Part shown: piece after piece, positions 1 through 7,708 of the stretch
Position numbering within the stretch: the first letter of the stretch is position 1
How the letters are laid out: every line of letters begins with the position of its first letter
DNA from: UBA9619 sp964630665
GTDB lineage: Bacteria; Pseudomonadota; Gammaproteobacteria; Arenicellales; UBA868
Direction: 5' to 3'
DNA length: 26,455 bases
NCBI GenBank assembly: GCA_964630665.1
Contig: CAZVVN010000047.1
Location: forward strand, 1 to 26,455
Notes under the pieces: model-generated
Databases searched by the model: none
What the model was told of the DNA's origin: nothing
What the model saw: only the letters and a program-made list of their open reading frames with translations
Made by a program: the position numbers and the translations under genes

Positions 1-1141
1 TTAGATAAAAGGCGTTGCCGTAGCCGCCACCGAACTCAACCATAGCACCGAATATCGGTGGGCCACTGACGATCCCGAAGAACAGGAAGAACTGGGCACC
101 ACCAACGGTCTCACCTACTTTATCTTCGGGTGCGAGCCGGGCAAATTCAGACATCAGCAGGCCGAGTACCCCGTTGGTACTCGCACCCAGCATGACAGCG
201 ATCAGCGCGGTGAGCCAGAACGGCCAGGTGGGTATAAACAGGCTCATCGCAACGATGCTGCCCGACATTATGAGCCCCAACAGACCCAGCAATACCCAGC
301 TGCTGAGAAAACGGCCCGCGACAGCGCCCCACGCGATACGAGCCGGAATGGCTGAACCATGAATGATCGCGAAGATGCCACCAGCGAATTTAGTTGAAAG
401 GCCATTTGCCTCTTCTAGGTAGATCACCATGAATGCCAGGATCGACATCTGCGCAAAGGTATAGAGATAACCCGCTGTGGCGAGCGTCACAAGTGGCTTA
501 CTCGTCAGGACCAGACGCAATGAGGTCAAGCTATCGGAGACACTGATACGAAAGGCTGGATCTCGATCGTCGTCCAGGTCGCTGCGAATAAGCTGGAGTC
601 CAAAGAGCGTGACCAGCGGTATTACGCTGATTGCAACAACCGCCAGCCGCCAGTCATAAAGCACCATCAAAGGCGGCAACAAGAGCCCAGCCAGCATACC
701 ACCGAGCGGCGTTCCGCTCTGCTTGACCGAAAATACAAAGGGCTGCCATTGTGGCGCAGCGTGTCTTGCCAAAATTCTCGAACCTGCCGGGTTGAGCGGC
801 CCCGTTCCCATGCCAAGCAGCACGGCCGCCCCGATCGCTACCGGCCAAAAAGGAAGGGCACTGGCCAGCCCAAGACCGAGCACCCCCATCAGCAAGGCAA
901 TCTGGCAGGTCCGAATGACACCGTAGCGGACAAGAAAACTGCCGGCGCTCAATCCCGACAACATGCCAGTGACGTATATGACAGCCGTGTAGATGCCGAT
1001 ACTGGTGGACTTAACACCAAGATCTACGGCAGCCTGTACTGCCACGACAGCACCGGCAAAGCAGCACATCGTACCGAAGGACTGAATCGCCAGCATCGCA
1101 GGCAGGACAATGCTGATTTTTCTTTCAAACAGTGTGCACAT
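1..1141 (-). CDS. MFS transporter, C-terminus beyond left edge
   Basis: This is an open minus-strand frame of 380 codons from an ATG at 1141 to the left edge with no stop, so the C-terminus is missing. The protein is very hydrophobic, with repeated transmembrane-like segments. A central hydrophilic linker (around SDLDDDRDPAFRISVSDS) separates two halves, as in the major facilitator superfamily. A motif-A-like loop follows the second helix (SGLSAGSFLVRYGVIR) but lacks the usual acidic residue. The segment GMGTGPLNPAGSRIL near residue 120 resembles the conserved helix 4 of MFS permeases. It is an inner-membrane secondary transporter of unknown substrate. It is divergent from lexA and separated from it by about 390 bp. 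The family call is firm; the substrate is not known. Confidence 0.82.
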   Translation of the reverse strand, partial: MCTLFERKISIVLPAMLAIQSFGTMCCFAGAVVAVQAAVDLGVKSTSIGIYTAVIYVTGMLSGLSAGSFLVRYGVIRTCQIALLMGVLGLGLASALPFWPVAIGAAVLLGMGTGPLNPAGSRILARHAAPQWQPFVFSVKQSGTPLGGMLAGLLLPPLMVLYDWRLAVVAISVIPLVTLFGLQLIRSDLDDDRDPAFRISVSDSLTSLRLVLTSKPLVTLATAGYLYTFAQMSILAFMVIYLEEANGLSTKFAGGIFAIIHGSAIPARIAWGAVAGRFLSSWVLLGLLGLIMSGSIVAMSLFIPTWPFWLTALIAVMLGASTNGVLGLLMSEFARLAPEDKVGETVGGAQFFLFFGIVSGPPIFGAMVEFGGGYGNAFYL

Positions 1142-1446
1142 AACCCTTAAGAGGCTTAGCCCTGGCCGATGAAATGGATTACAGGATACTGGTCACTAAC
1201 CACAACTGGGCCTAGCCCTGAGACAGCCCAGTTGAAGCATCGTTGGAGATCTGATTTCCCACCGATTGTGCCGACTGGGGTCAGCTGGCAGCAAGACTAA
1301 ACACACCTGCTGTTTCGGGCAACTGCCAGGAATCAACCCGAAAACCAGGCATGGCGCGGCATGCACAACGATCAAGCAGAATCAGGGCACTGAGTCGATG
1401 TGTGCCAGCGACCCTGGCTGGTGGGCAACCACCTTGGCAGGGGGGC

Positions 1447-1475
1447 TGGACAGTATTCTTCAATAACTGTATATA
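1447..1475 (+). promoter_or_regulatory. Predicted sigma-70 promoter of lexA-imuA-imuB
   Basis: A -35-like TGGACA (1447-1452, five of six consensus bases) lies 17 bp upstream of a -10-like TATATA (1470-1475). The -10 element falls inside the LexA box, so bound LexA would block RNA polymerase. This is the usual arrangement for an autoregulated lexA gene. The hexamers were assigned by eye and the start point is not known. Confidence 0.5.
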
Positions 1476-1482
1476 TTAACAG
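1467..1482 (+). promoter_or_regulatory. LexA-binding SOS box
   Basis: The sequence CTGTATATATTAACAG matches the CTGT-N8-ACAG consensus of beta- and gammaproteobacterial LexA, with an AT-rich core as in strong E. coli boxes. It lies 50 bp before the lexA start codon and overlaps the predicted -10. It should make lexA and the following imu genes DNA-damage inducible and self-repressed. Confidence 0.88.
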
Positions 1483-1521
1483 TAATTGGTATCAATACAG
1501 AGATCGACTACAGACTGGTTC

Positions 1522-1526
1522 AGGAG
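1522..1526 (+). promoter_or_regulatory. Ribosome binding site of lexA
   Basis: AGGAG sits 6 nt before the ATG at 1533 and fixes that codon as the lexA start. Confidence 0.75.
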
Positions 1527-1532
1527 TTCGCC

Positions 1533-2138
1533 ATGACCCGACCGCTGACTGCCCGGCAACTACTGGTGCTCGAATGCATCCAGGCGTTTGCCCATCGTAC
1601 CGGTATGCCACCCACCCGGGCCGAGATCGCAAAGCAGCTGGGCTTTCGATCGGCCAATGCCGCCGAGGATCACCTGCGTGCACTGGCGCGCAAGGGCGTG
1701 ATTGAACTGCAATCGGGTACCTCTCGCGGCATACGCCTGCTGGAGCCTGCCGGGGTACCGGTAGTGGGTGAAGTGGCTGCTGGTCACCCGATCCTGGCCA
1801 GGGAGCATATTGAGGACCACTATCCCCTACCTCCGAGACTCTTCAGCCCCAAGGCACACTACCTGCTGCGCGTGCGGGGTATGAGCATGCGCGATGCTGG
1901 CATTCTCAACCGTGACCTGCTGGCGGTTCACCAGAGCCCAGAAGCTGTCAATGGCCAAATCGTAGTCGCCCGGCTGGAAGATGAGGTCACTGTCAAACAG
2001 TTCAGGCAACGGGGCAACGTGGTCACCCTGCTGCCACGCAACCCCGACTTCGAGCCCATTCGAGTAGATCTCAGAAGCCAGGAACTGGTCATCGAAGGCA
2101 TCGGTGTCGGGGTCATCCGCAATGGCAAGCTGCCGTGA
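1533..2138 (+). CDS. lexA: LexA repressor
   Basis: LexA is the SOS-response repressor; RecA filaments stimulate its self-cleavage after DNA damage. The 201-residue protein matches the E. coli length (202). An N-terminal winged helix (residues 1-70; TARQLLVLECIQ, PPTRAEIAKQLGF) is followed by the S24 peptidase domain. The cleavage site is Ala83-Gly84 (VVGEVAAG), and the catalytic dyad is Ser118 (RVRGMSMRD) and Lys155 (EVTVKQF). These align with E. coli A84-G85, S119 and K156. The protein ends in the conserved GVGVIRNG. It is the first gene of a cassette with imuA and imuB, and its stop codon overlaps the imuA GTG. An SOS box upstream implies autoregulation. This may be the cell's only LexA or a second, cassette-specific copy; the window cannot decide. 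Confidence 0.96.
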   Translation: MTRPLTARQLLVLECIQAFAHRTGMPPTRAEIAKQLGFRSANAAEDHLRALARKGVIELQSGTSRGIRLLEPAGVPVVGEVAAGHPILAREHIEDHYPLPPRLFSPKAHYLLRVRGMSMRDAGILNRDLLAVHQSPEAVNGQIVVARLEDEVTVKQFRQRGNVVTLLPRNPDFEPIRVDLRSQELVIEGIGVGVIRNGKLP

Positions 2139-2776
2139 CTCTGGCATCGTGCCTGGAACGGGCCGACATCTGGCGCGGCGGCCAGCCTGCTGCGACAACC
2201 GGCGCCGTAGTTTCCAGCGGGTTTGACGAACTTGACGAGCACCTACCTGGTGGCGGCTGGCCGCTGGGAGCGCTGACTGAGATCCTGGTCGAAGACATCG
2301 CTGACAGCCCGCTGTGGCTGGTGATGCCGGCCCTGCGTGCCCTGGGACAGCAGAAGCACTGGCAGGCCTGGATAACACCCCCTAACATTCCCTTTGCACC
2401 GGCACTCATTGAAAGTGGCATAGACCTGCCCAGGGTGCTGATCATCCGCCCTGGAATACGGCGAGATATCCTGTGGGCTACAGAGCAGACCCTGGGATCG
2501 GGCAGCTGCAGTGCGGTTCTGTTCTGGCCGAAAAGACCCGACAACACCGCCCTGCGACGGCTCCAGCTGGCAGCTGAGCGTGGCCGCGCATTGGCTCTTT
2601 GCTTTCGTGATCACCGGTCTGCCGGGACACACAGCACAGCCGCACTGCGCCTGCTGTACCAGCCGAGTCGGGAAACTACACAGTTGAGCATACTCAAGTG
2701 CCGGGGCGGCCACCTGGTCGAAAAACTAAAACTCGTACGCAGCAATAGTACAAGCGACCGGACTTGTGCCAGTTGA
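2135..2776 (+). CDS. imuA: ImuA, SOS mutagenesis RecA-like accessory protein
   Basis: ImuA is a RecA-related accessory factor of the ImuA-ImuB-DnaE2 translesion mutasome, which copies past lesions at the cost of mutations. The 213-residue protein begins with a GTG that overlaps the lexA stop (GTGA), implying translational coupling. Residues 26-52 (SGFDELDEHLPGGGWPLGAL followed by TEILVED) match the conserved start of ImuA/RecA-like proteins. The RecA Walker A loop (GPESSGKT-type) is not seen, as is normal in ImuA. The Arg-rich C-terminal third is more variable. The stop overlaps the GTG start of imuB. Identification rests on the N-terminal motif together with position between lexA and imuB. 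Confidence 0.88.
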   Translation: MTLASCLERADIWRGGQPAATTGAVVSSGFDELDEHLPGGGWPLGALTEILVEDIADSPLWLVMPALRALGQQKHWQAWITPPNIPFAPALIESGIDLPRVLIIRPGIRRDILWATEQTLGSGSCSAVLFWPKRPDNTALRRLQLAAERGRALALCFRDHRSAGTHSTAALRLLYQPSRETTQLSILKCRGGHLVEKLKLVRSNSTSDRTCAS

Positions 2777-4331
2777 TACGCCTTATCCCATGAACCGGCG
2801 CTCCAGTACCGCCATTACGCCCGGGAAGTGGGTCCAGGCTGACCTTTGTGTCGTCCGACATCAGCCCGAGCAGGCAGCACCTTCAGCTGAACCATCCAAC
2901 CGGACCCCACTGTGGCTGGCCCTACATCTGACCCAGCTACCGCTTGAAGCAACCGGCGCTCCAGCTGGTCACCCGGCTACGGTCATCTTCGAACAGCGTG
3001 GACAGGCACACCGGGTCACCGTTGCCAACGATGCCGCAAGCCGGGCCGGTATCAAACCGCCCATGGCACTGGCTGCGGCCCGTGCACTGGCCCCGCACCT
3101 CCGGACATTGCCCAGAGACCGAACCTCGGAGCAGCAGGCTCTGGAAAAGTGGGCTGCCGAGGCAATGCGCTGGACCCCCAGAGTCAGCGTTGTCGAAGAC
3201 GGCCTGCTGATGGAGATCACCGGTAGTCTGCGCCTCTACGGCGGACTGCAACAACTGATTTTGCTGGTGCGCAACTGGATAGGAGCCGAAACTGCCTGTT
3301 TTCAGATGGCCCTCACCCCGACACCAGCGAGCGCCATCTTGTGCGCCCGGGCCGGCCAGGAACTGTGTGTTACCGACCGCAGGCAACTGGCTTCCCGCCT
3401 GCACGGCCTGTCAGTTGAATGGCTCACCCTCAACCACAGCCAGAGAGCGCTGCTTGAACGGCTTGGTATTTGCAAGATCGGGGACCTGCTGCGCCTACCC
3501 CGGCATGATCTTGCCCGGCGCACTGGCCAGGAGTTTGTCAACCAGCTCGACCGCCTGACCGGTCAACAAGCCGACCCCCGCCCGACCTACACCCCCCCAC
3601 TGATGTTCAGCCAGAGCTTTGACCTTGTCGGAGAGATCGCCGAGATCGAGCAACTTCTTCCAGCCGTAGAACTTCTGCTGCAAGACCTGGTGTCACAGTT
3701 GCGACGTTCCGGTACGGCGCTTCGCCGGCTCGACTGGGCCCTGACAAACATCCGGCATGAGTCGATCGAAGTTCCAGTATACCTAGCCCAACCACGCCGT
3801 GACCTCAAGCTGTTCCTGAAGCTATCACGGCTGGCATTTGAGTCAGTTCGACTGATGTCCCCGGTCACCGAGCTTACACTCAGAGCGCAACCGCTGGTAC
3901 TACCCCTGGAACAGAGCGACGCCCTGCTACCGGGGATAGACACTCAGCCCGACGACCCGGCAGCACTGCTCGACAGTCTGCGCAACCGACTGGGTCATGC
4001 TGTTGTTCAGGGTATCCAGCCCCAATCAGACCATCGCCCGGAAAAATCCTGGGTCTATTGCAACCCAGGAGAACAAAGGCCCTGCAGCTGTCTACCGCCC
4101 CGGCCCCTGTGGCTGCTGCCCCGCCCTACACCCATCGAATCAAACCAGGGCCGACCCAGCCACCGGGGCAAATCACTGCACCTTGAAAAACAGGTCGAGC
4201 GGATCAGCAGCGGCTGGTGGGATGACAGCCCGGTCCGGCGCGATTACTACCGGGCATCCAACGACGAACTGCAGGCCTGGATATTCCGTGACATTGAAAC
4301 CGGTGACTGGTTTCTACATGGTATCTTTTGA
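2766..4331 (+). CDS. imuB: ImuB, catalytically inactive Y-family polymerase homologue
   Basis: ImuB is a Y-family polymerase-like protein that bridges DnaE2 and the beta clamp in the SOS mutasome. The product is 521 residues from GTG 2766, overlapping the imuA stop by 11 nt; an in-frame ATG at 2790 is an alternative. The palm/finger region starts near residue 48 (PLWLALHLTQLPLEA), where active polymerases carry a catalytic Asp that is absent here. The second acidic motif reads VEDGLLMEITGS (143-154); by hand alignment the DE pair of Pol IV becomes D145-G146, as is typical for ImuB. A little-finger-like region follows. The C-terminus carries the ImuB hallmarks PRPLWLLPRP, VRRDYYRAS and WFLHGIF. 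I did not find a convincing clamp-binding motif by eye. No dnaE2 follows. Confidence 0.92.
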   Translation: MPVDTPYPMNRRSSTAITPGKWVQADLCVVRHQPEQAAPSAEPSNRTPLWLALHLTQLPLEATGAPAGHPATVIFEQRGQAHRVTVANDAASRAGIKPPMALAAARALAPHLRTLPRDRTSEQQALEKWAAEAMRWTPRVSVVEDGLLMEITGSLRLYGGLQQLILLVRNWIGAETACFQMALTPTPASAILCARAGQELCVTDRRQLASRLHGLSVEWLTLNHSQRALLERLGICKIGDLLRLPRHDLARRTGQEFVNQLDRLTGQQADPRPTYTPPLMFSQSFDLVGEIAEIEQLLPAVELLLQDLVSQLRRSGTALRRLDWALTNIRHESIEVPVYLAQPRRDLKLFLKLSRLAFESVRLMSPVTELTLRAQPLVLPLEQSDALLPGIDTQPDDPAALLDSLRNRLGHAVVQGIQPQSDHRPEKSWVYCNPGEQRPCSCLPPRPLWLLPRPTPIESNQGRPSHRGKSLHLEKQVERISSGWWDDSPVRRDYYRASNDELQAWIFRDIETGDWFLHGIF

Positions 4332-4377
4332 TCGGCGATTCTCTGACCAGCATGCACAATACCCCGATAGCTTTCCC

Positions 4378-5424
4378 ATGACGACATCCAGCCAGCAACG
4401 CCAGTTACAGCGTCTTTCATTCCTGGGTCGCTGTGGTTTAGCAGACCGCGCGCTGGTACCCCTTGGCCCCGATGCTTCCTTCAGGCGCTACTTTCGCCTG
4501 GCAGGTTCCGGACCGGCGCTGCTACTCATGGACGCGCCACCTGAATTTGAAGACGTCGCCACCTTTGGGCGGATTGCCCGGCATCTGGCTCGACTTGGAC
4601 TCACGGCCCCACAGATCCTCCATATGGACAAAGATCTCGGTTTCATCGTGCTCGACGATTTCGGTGACTGGACATTCACTCGCCTGATCGACTCCGGTTG
4701 CGAGGAGACAACGCTATACGCTCAAGCAATAGACGTGCTGATCACAGTCCACGACCACCCAGACGCAATCGACATTGATCTGCCAGACTATGATCGAAAG
4801 CGTCTCATCGATGAAGCGCTATTACTTCCCGACTGGTACGCACCAGTTGTTCGCGACCGTACAACCGACACCGATATGCGCCACAGCTATCATGCGGTCT
4901 GGCGACAGATCCTCGACCAGCTGCCAGAACCGGCAACCAGCCTGGTGCTACGGGACTTTCACGTCGACAATCTGATGCGACCTGGCTTGGGCGATGAAAC
5001 ATCCGACTGTGGACTGCTAGATTTTCAGGATGCTGTCATCGGTCCTGTGGCCTACGATGTAGTCTCGCTGTTGGAGGACGCCAGGCGTGACGTCACCTCG
5101 GAGCTTAAAGAGCAGATGAGGCGCCGCTATCTGGAAGCCAGGCCCTTGCTCGAGATTGAGAACTTCGATCTGTGGTACAAGGTACTTGGAGCCCAGCGGC
5201 ACTGCAAAGTGGCAGGTATCTTCCTACGGCTCCTTTTACGCGATGGCAAACCCCATTATCTCAGACACATACCGAGAGTCGTGGCCCTGCTTGAAGACGG
5301 ACTCAATCACCCCACCATGCAGCCGCTGCGCCAATGGCTGAACGATTGGCTGCCCGAGCGCCTGAATCCGTTTCCCGAATTCAGTGTCGAACGGGCGCGG
5401 TCGCTCATCGAAATCCCGGAATGA
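4378..5424 (+). CDS. amgK: AmgK/COG3178-family sugar (MurNAc/GlcNAc) kinase
   Basis: This is an APH-fold phosphotransferase. Characterised AmgK phosphorylates the anomeric carbon of MurNAc and GlcNAc in cytoplasmic cell-wall recycling. From ATG 4378 the product is 348 residues, the usual size. Visible elements are LGPDASFRRYFRL (29-41), the nucleotide-lid region FIVLDDFGDWTF (89-100), the catalytic loop LVLRDFHVDNLM (189-200; Asp193, Asn198), and the metal-binding LLDFQDAVIGPVAYDVVSLL (213-232; Asp215). The loop His of many APH kinases is Leu191 here. The same frame stays open upstream through the end of imuB, including an ATG at 4318, but family length favours 4378. The usual partner murU is not adjacent. 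The gap to imuB is 46 nt and to the next gene 25 nt. The specific substrate is inferred. Confidence 0.78.
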   Translation: MTTSSQQRQLQRLSFLGRCGLADRALVPLGPDASFRRYFRLAGSGPALLLMDAPPEFEDVATFGRIARHLARLGLTAPQILHMDKDLGFIVLDDFGDWTFTRLIDSGCEETTLYAQAIDVLITVHDHPDAIDIDLPDYDRKRLIDEALLLPDWYAPVVRDRTTDTDMRHSYHAVWRQILDQLPEPATSLVLRDFHVDNLMRPGLGDETSDCGLLDFQDAVIGPVAYDVVSLLEDARRDVTSELKEQMRRRYLEARPLLEIENFDLWYKVLGAQRHCKVAGIFLRLLLRDGKPHYLRHIPRVVALLEDGLNHPTMQPLRQWLNDWLPERLNPFPEFSVERARSLIEIPE

Positions 5425-5436
5425 ACCCTCAGCAAC

Positions 5437-5440
5437 GGAG
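5437..5440 (+). promoter_or_regulatory. Ribosome binding site deciding a TTG start
   Basis: GGAG lies 9 nt before a TTG at 5450. It supports that TTG as start of the tRNA-binding protein, rather than an upstream ATG at 5384 inside the kinase gene, which would add 22 residues with no family match. Confidence 0.6.
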
Positions 5441-5449
5441 TACAGCGCA

Positions 5450-5788
5450 TTGAACTCAATATCCTGGCAAGACTTTGAGCAGGTCGAACTGCGTACAGGT
5501 ACCATAGTCGACGCTAGACCGTTTCCAGAAGCCCGCAAGCCCGCATTTATTGTACAGGCCGATTTCGGACCGGATATCGGCATACTGAAATCGAGCGCAC
5601 AGATCACGGCGCTGTACGCAGCGGAGGAACTGATCGGACGTCAGATCGTCGGTGTCGTCAATTTTCCCAAGAAGCAGATTGGGCCGATTCAGTCCGAGTT
5701 TCTGCTCACCGGGTTCACTCAGGATGATGGCTCCGTGGTACTCGCTCAGCCTGAACGTCCGGTTTCCAATGGTCTGAAGCTGGCCTGA
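5450..5788 (+). CDS. CsaA/YgjH-type tRNA-binding domain protein
   Basis: This is a small single-domain OB-fold protein of 112 residues from TTG 5450, the usual size of CsaA and YgjH (about 110). The order WQDFEQVELRTGTIVDARPF, KPAFIVQADFG, GILKSSAQIT, and then GRQIVGVVNFPKKQIGPIQS with EFLLTGF matches the tRNA-binding domain found also in MetRS C-terminal and Arc1p/EMAPII modules. Family members bind tRNA, and CsaA has been described as having chaperone-like activity; the role here is not known. It lies 25 nt after the kinase gene on the same strand and converges with the acyl-CoA dehydrogenase, whose stop is 6 bp away. I see no terminator between them. Confidence 0.85.
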   Translation: MNSISWQDFEQVELRTGTIVDARPFPEARKPAFIVQADFGPDIGILKSSAQITALYAAEELIGRQIVGVVNFPKKQIGPIQSEFLLTGFTQDDGSVVLAQPERPVSNGLKLA

Positions 5789-5794
5789 GACGGC

Positions 5795-7591
5795 TCACAA
5801 CGCACCGGCGGCCGCATCCAGTACTGCCGTTGAGCCCGACACAACCGCGCGATAGTAACCCTCGGCTTCGGGCAGCACGTGTTCAGCATAATGTCTACAG
5901 CTGAGTAACTTACTCCGGTAGAAGTCGGGATCCCCTCTGCCGTCTTCAAGACAAGCTGTTGCGGCAGCGGCAGCTTTGGTCATCTGCCAGCCGCCGGCGA
6001 CTGCTCCCCACAACATCAGATACTGAAATGACGCCGCGTACGGAAGTCTTGGGTCTCGCCCAGCAGATTCCAGAATCCATGCTGTCGCCGAGGACAACAG
6101 TTTCAGTGAGCCCGACGCAGCAGCACTGATCTGCGACACTGGATCGTCGGATTTCTCGATGATCTGATCTATCTCAGCGTCCATCTGCTCAATCAACTCG
6201 GTTGCCATTTGGCCACCATCTCTGACAAGCTTGCGCCCTACCAAGTCAGCCGCCTGGATGCCCGTTGTACCCTCGTAGATGGTCGTAATGCGGGCATCAC
6301 GGTAATGCTGGGCGGCACCGGTCTCCTCAATAAAACCCATTCCGCCGTGAACCTGCAACGCGGAACTCGTCACCCAGTTCCCGACTTCACTGCTCCAGCC
6401 CTTGACGATCGGGATCAGCACCTCGACTGAGCGTTTCCCCCGTGCACGCTCTGCCTCGTCCGGATGCCGCAGTGATCTGTCCATCGCAGCGGCAGTATAG
6501 AGACTGACCGCACGCATCGCTTCTATGCGACTTTTCATGTCCAGCAACATTCGCGCAACGTCAGGATGCGCAATGATGCTCACTCGTTCGCCGCGGGTGC
6601 CTCCTACAGCCCGCCCCTGGATCCTTTCCCTGGCAAAGTTCAGGGCACGTTGATAAGCCCGTTCGGCAATTGCGTACCCTTCTATTCCCACCGCATGTCT
6701 GGCCATGTTCATCATGATGAACATATATTCCAGGCCGCGGTTTTCCTCACCGACCAAATAACCGGTAGCACCACCATTGTCACCATAGGACATCACGGCC
6801 GTCGGACTACCGTGTATGCCAAGCTTGTGCTCCAATGACACGCAACACAGATCGTTTCGCTCGCCCGGTTCACCGTGTTCACCAGGAATAAATTTCGGGA
6901 CCAGGAATAAAGATATGCCTCCCACGCCCTCGGGCGCATCGGGTGTACGCGCCAGCACCAGGTGGATAATATTGGCTGTCAGGTCGTGCTCGCCGTAGGT
7001 GATGAATATCTTCTGGCCGTTAATCAGATAATGACCGGCGGCGGCGGGATCGGCCCGGGTCCTGACCGCGCTCAGATCAGAACCCGCTTGTGGCTCCGTC
7101 AGGTTCATGGTGCCGGCCCATTCTCCAGAGACAAGTTTGGAAAGATAGACTCTCTTCTGTTCGTCACTGCCACACTGCCAGATCGCTTCAGAAGCAGACT
7201 GAGTCAACAGAGGGCACAGCCCAAAGGACATGTTCGACGCATCCCACATCTCCTGTACGGCGGTGCCGACGACCCTGGGTAATCCCTGGCCACCGAAGTC
7301 CGGGTCAAATATAAGGCTGGTCCAGCCGGCCTCTGTAAACTGCTGATAGGCGTCTTTCCAGCCTTCCAGCGTCGTGACGACCCCGGCCGACAAGACAGGT
7401 GCCTGCTGGTCCCCGGCCTGGTTAAGGGGTGCCAGAACCTCGGAGGCGAATTTACCGGCCGCAGTCAACACGGCTTCGATCAGGTCGGCCGAGGCATCTT
7501 CATAGCCCGGCATTCCCGCAATCTGTTCTATATCAATGAGTTCGCTCAGGACAAAGCCGAGATCCTCGACTGGGGCTTTGTAGTTTGGCAT
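5795..7591 (-). CDS. Acyl-CoA dehydrogenase, long DmdC-type
   Basis: This is an FAD-dependent acyl-CoA dehydrogenase that introduces an alpha-beta double bond into an acyl-CoA. The 598 residues exceed the usual 380-400 and match the subfamily with an extra C-terminal domain, which includes 3-methylmercaptopropionyl-CoA dehydrogenase (DmdC) and several fatty acyl enzymes. Visible elements are MNLTEPQAGSDLSAVRT (162-178, FAD/substrate loop), KIFITYGEHDL (194-204), HKLGIHGSPTAVMSYG (255-270), LQVHGGMGFIEE (412-423), and RDARITTIYEGTTGIQA (431-447) with Glu440 as likely catalytic base. A GAGGGAG ribosome site precedes the ATG. The substrate cannot be read from sequence; DmdC is one candidate, a general medium- or long-chain enzyme another. 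Confidence 0.92.
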   Translation of the reverse strand: MPNYKAPVEDLGFVLSELIDIEQIAGMPGYEDASADLIEAVLTAAGKFASEVLAPLNQAGDQQAPVLSAGVVTTLEGWKDAYQQFTEAGWTSLIFDPDFGGQGLPRVVGTAVQEMWDASNMSFGLCPLLTQSASEAIWQCGSDEQKRVYLSKLVSGEWAGTMNLTEPQAGSDLSAVRTRADPAAAGHYLINGQKIFITYGEHDLTANIIHLVLARTPDAPEGVGGISLFLVPKFIPGEHGEPGERNDLCCVSLEHKLGIHGSPTAVMSYGDNGGATGYLVGEENRGLEYMFIMMNMARHAVGIEGYAIAERAYQRALNFARERIQGRAVGGTRGERVSIIAHPDVARMLLDMKSRIEAMRAVSLYTAAAMDRSLRHPDEAERARGKRSVEVLIPIVKGWSSEVGNWVTSSALQVHGGMGFIEETGAAQHYRDARITTIYEGTTGIQAADLVGRKLVRDGGQMATELIEQMDAEIDQIIEKSDDPVSQISAAASGSLKLLSSATAWILESAGRDPRLPYAASFQYLMLWGAVAGGWQMTKAAAAATACLEDGRGDPDFYRSKLLSCRHYAEHVLPEAEGYYRAVVSGSTAVLDAAAGAL

Positions 7592-7642
7592 CCCGACTCC
7601 CTCGGTTGCTGTTGACTAAAGTTCATAAAACCAACTGCGTTG

Positions 7643-7672
7643 ATTGTAGTTTTCAACTGGGCCGAACGCCAA
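7643..7672 (-). promoter_or_regulatory. Possible promoter of the acyl-CoA dehydrogenase gene
   Basis: On the minus strand a TACAAT (7643-7648, five of six -10 bases) is preceded at 18 bp by TTGGCG (7667-7672, weak -35). It lies 50 bp before the start codon in the only spacer between this gene and the upstream MFS gene. Assigned by eye only. Confidence 0.3.
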
Positions 7673-7708
7673 TCTTAACGAGTGACATTTGATACGGGTC
7701 AATCATGC

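Larger units (their letters stand above)
1142..1532. other. Intergenic region between divergent MFS gene and lexA
   Basis: This spacer of about 390 bp has no convincing gene. Short frames inside it show no family features. The lexA-proximal 90 bp hold the promoter, the SOS box and the ribosome binding site described separately. The MFS-proximal part should hold that gene's promoter, but I see no clear -35/-10 pair there. Confidence 0.6.

Noticed and set aside
3997..4377. An N-terminal extension of the kinase frame reaching back into imuB
   Set aside because: The frame happens to be open, but its product is Pro/Gly/Arg-rich, has no family match and overlaps the conserved ImuB C-terminus. Kinase family length supports ATG 4378.
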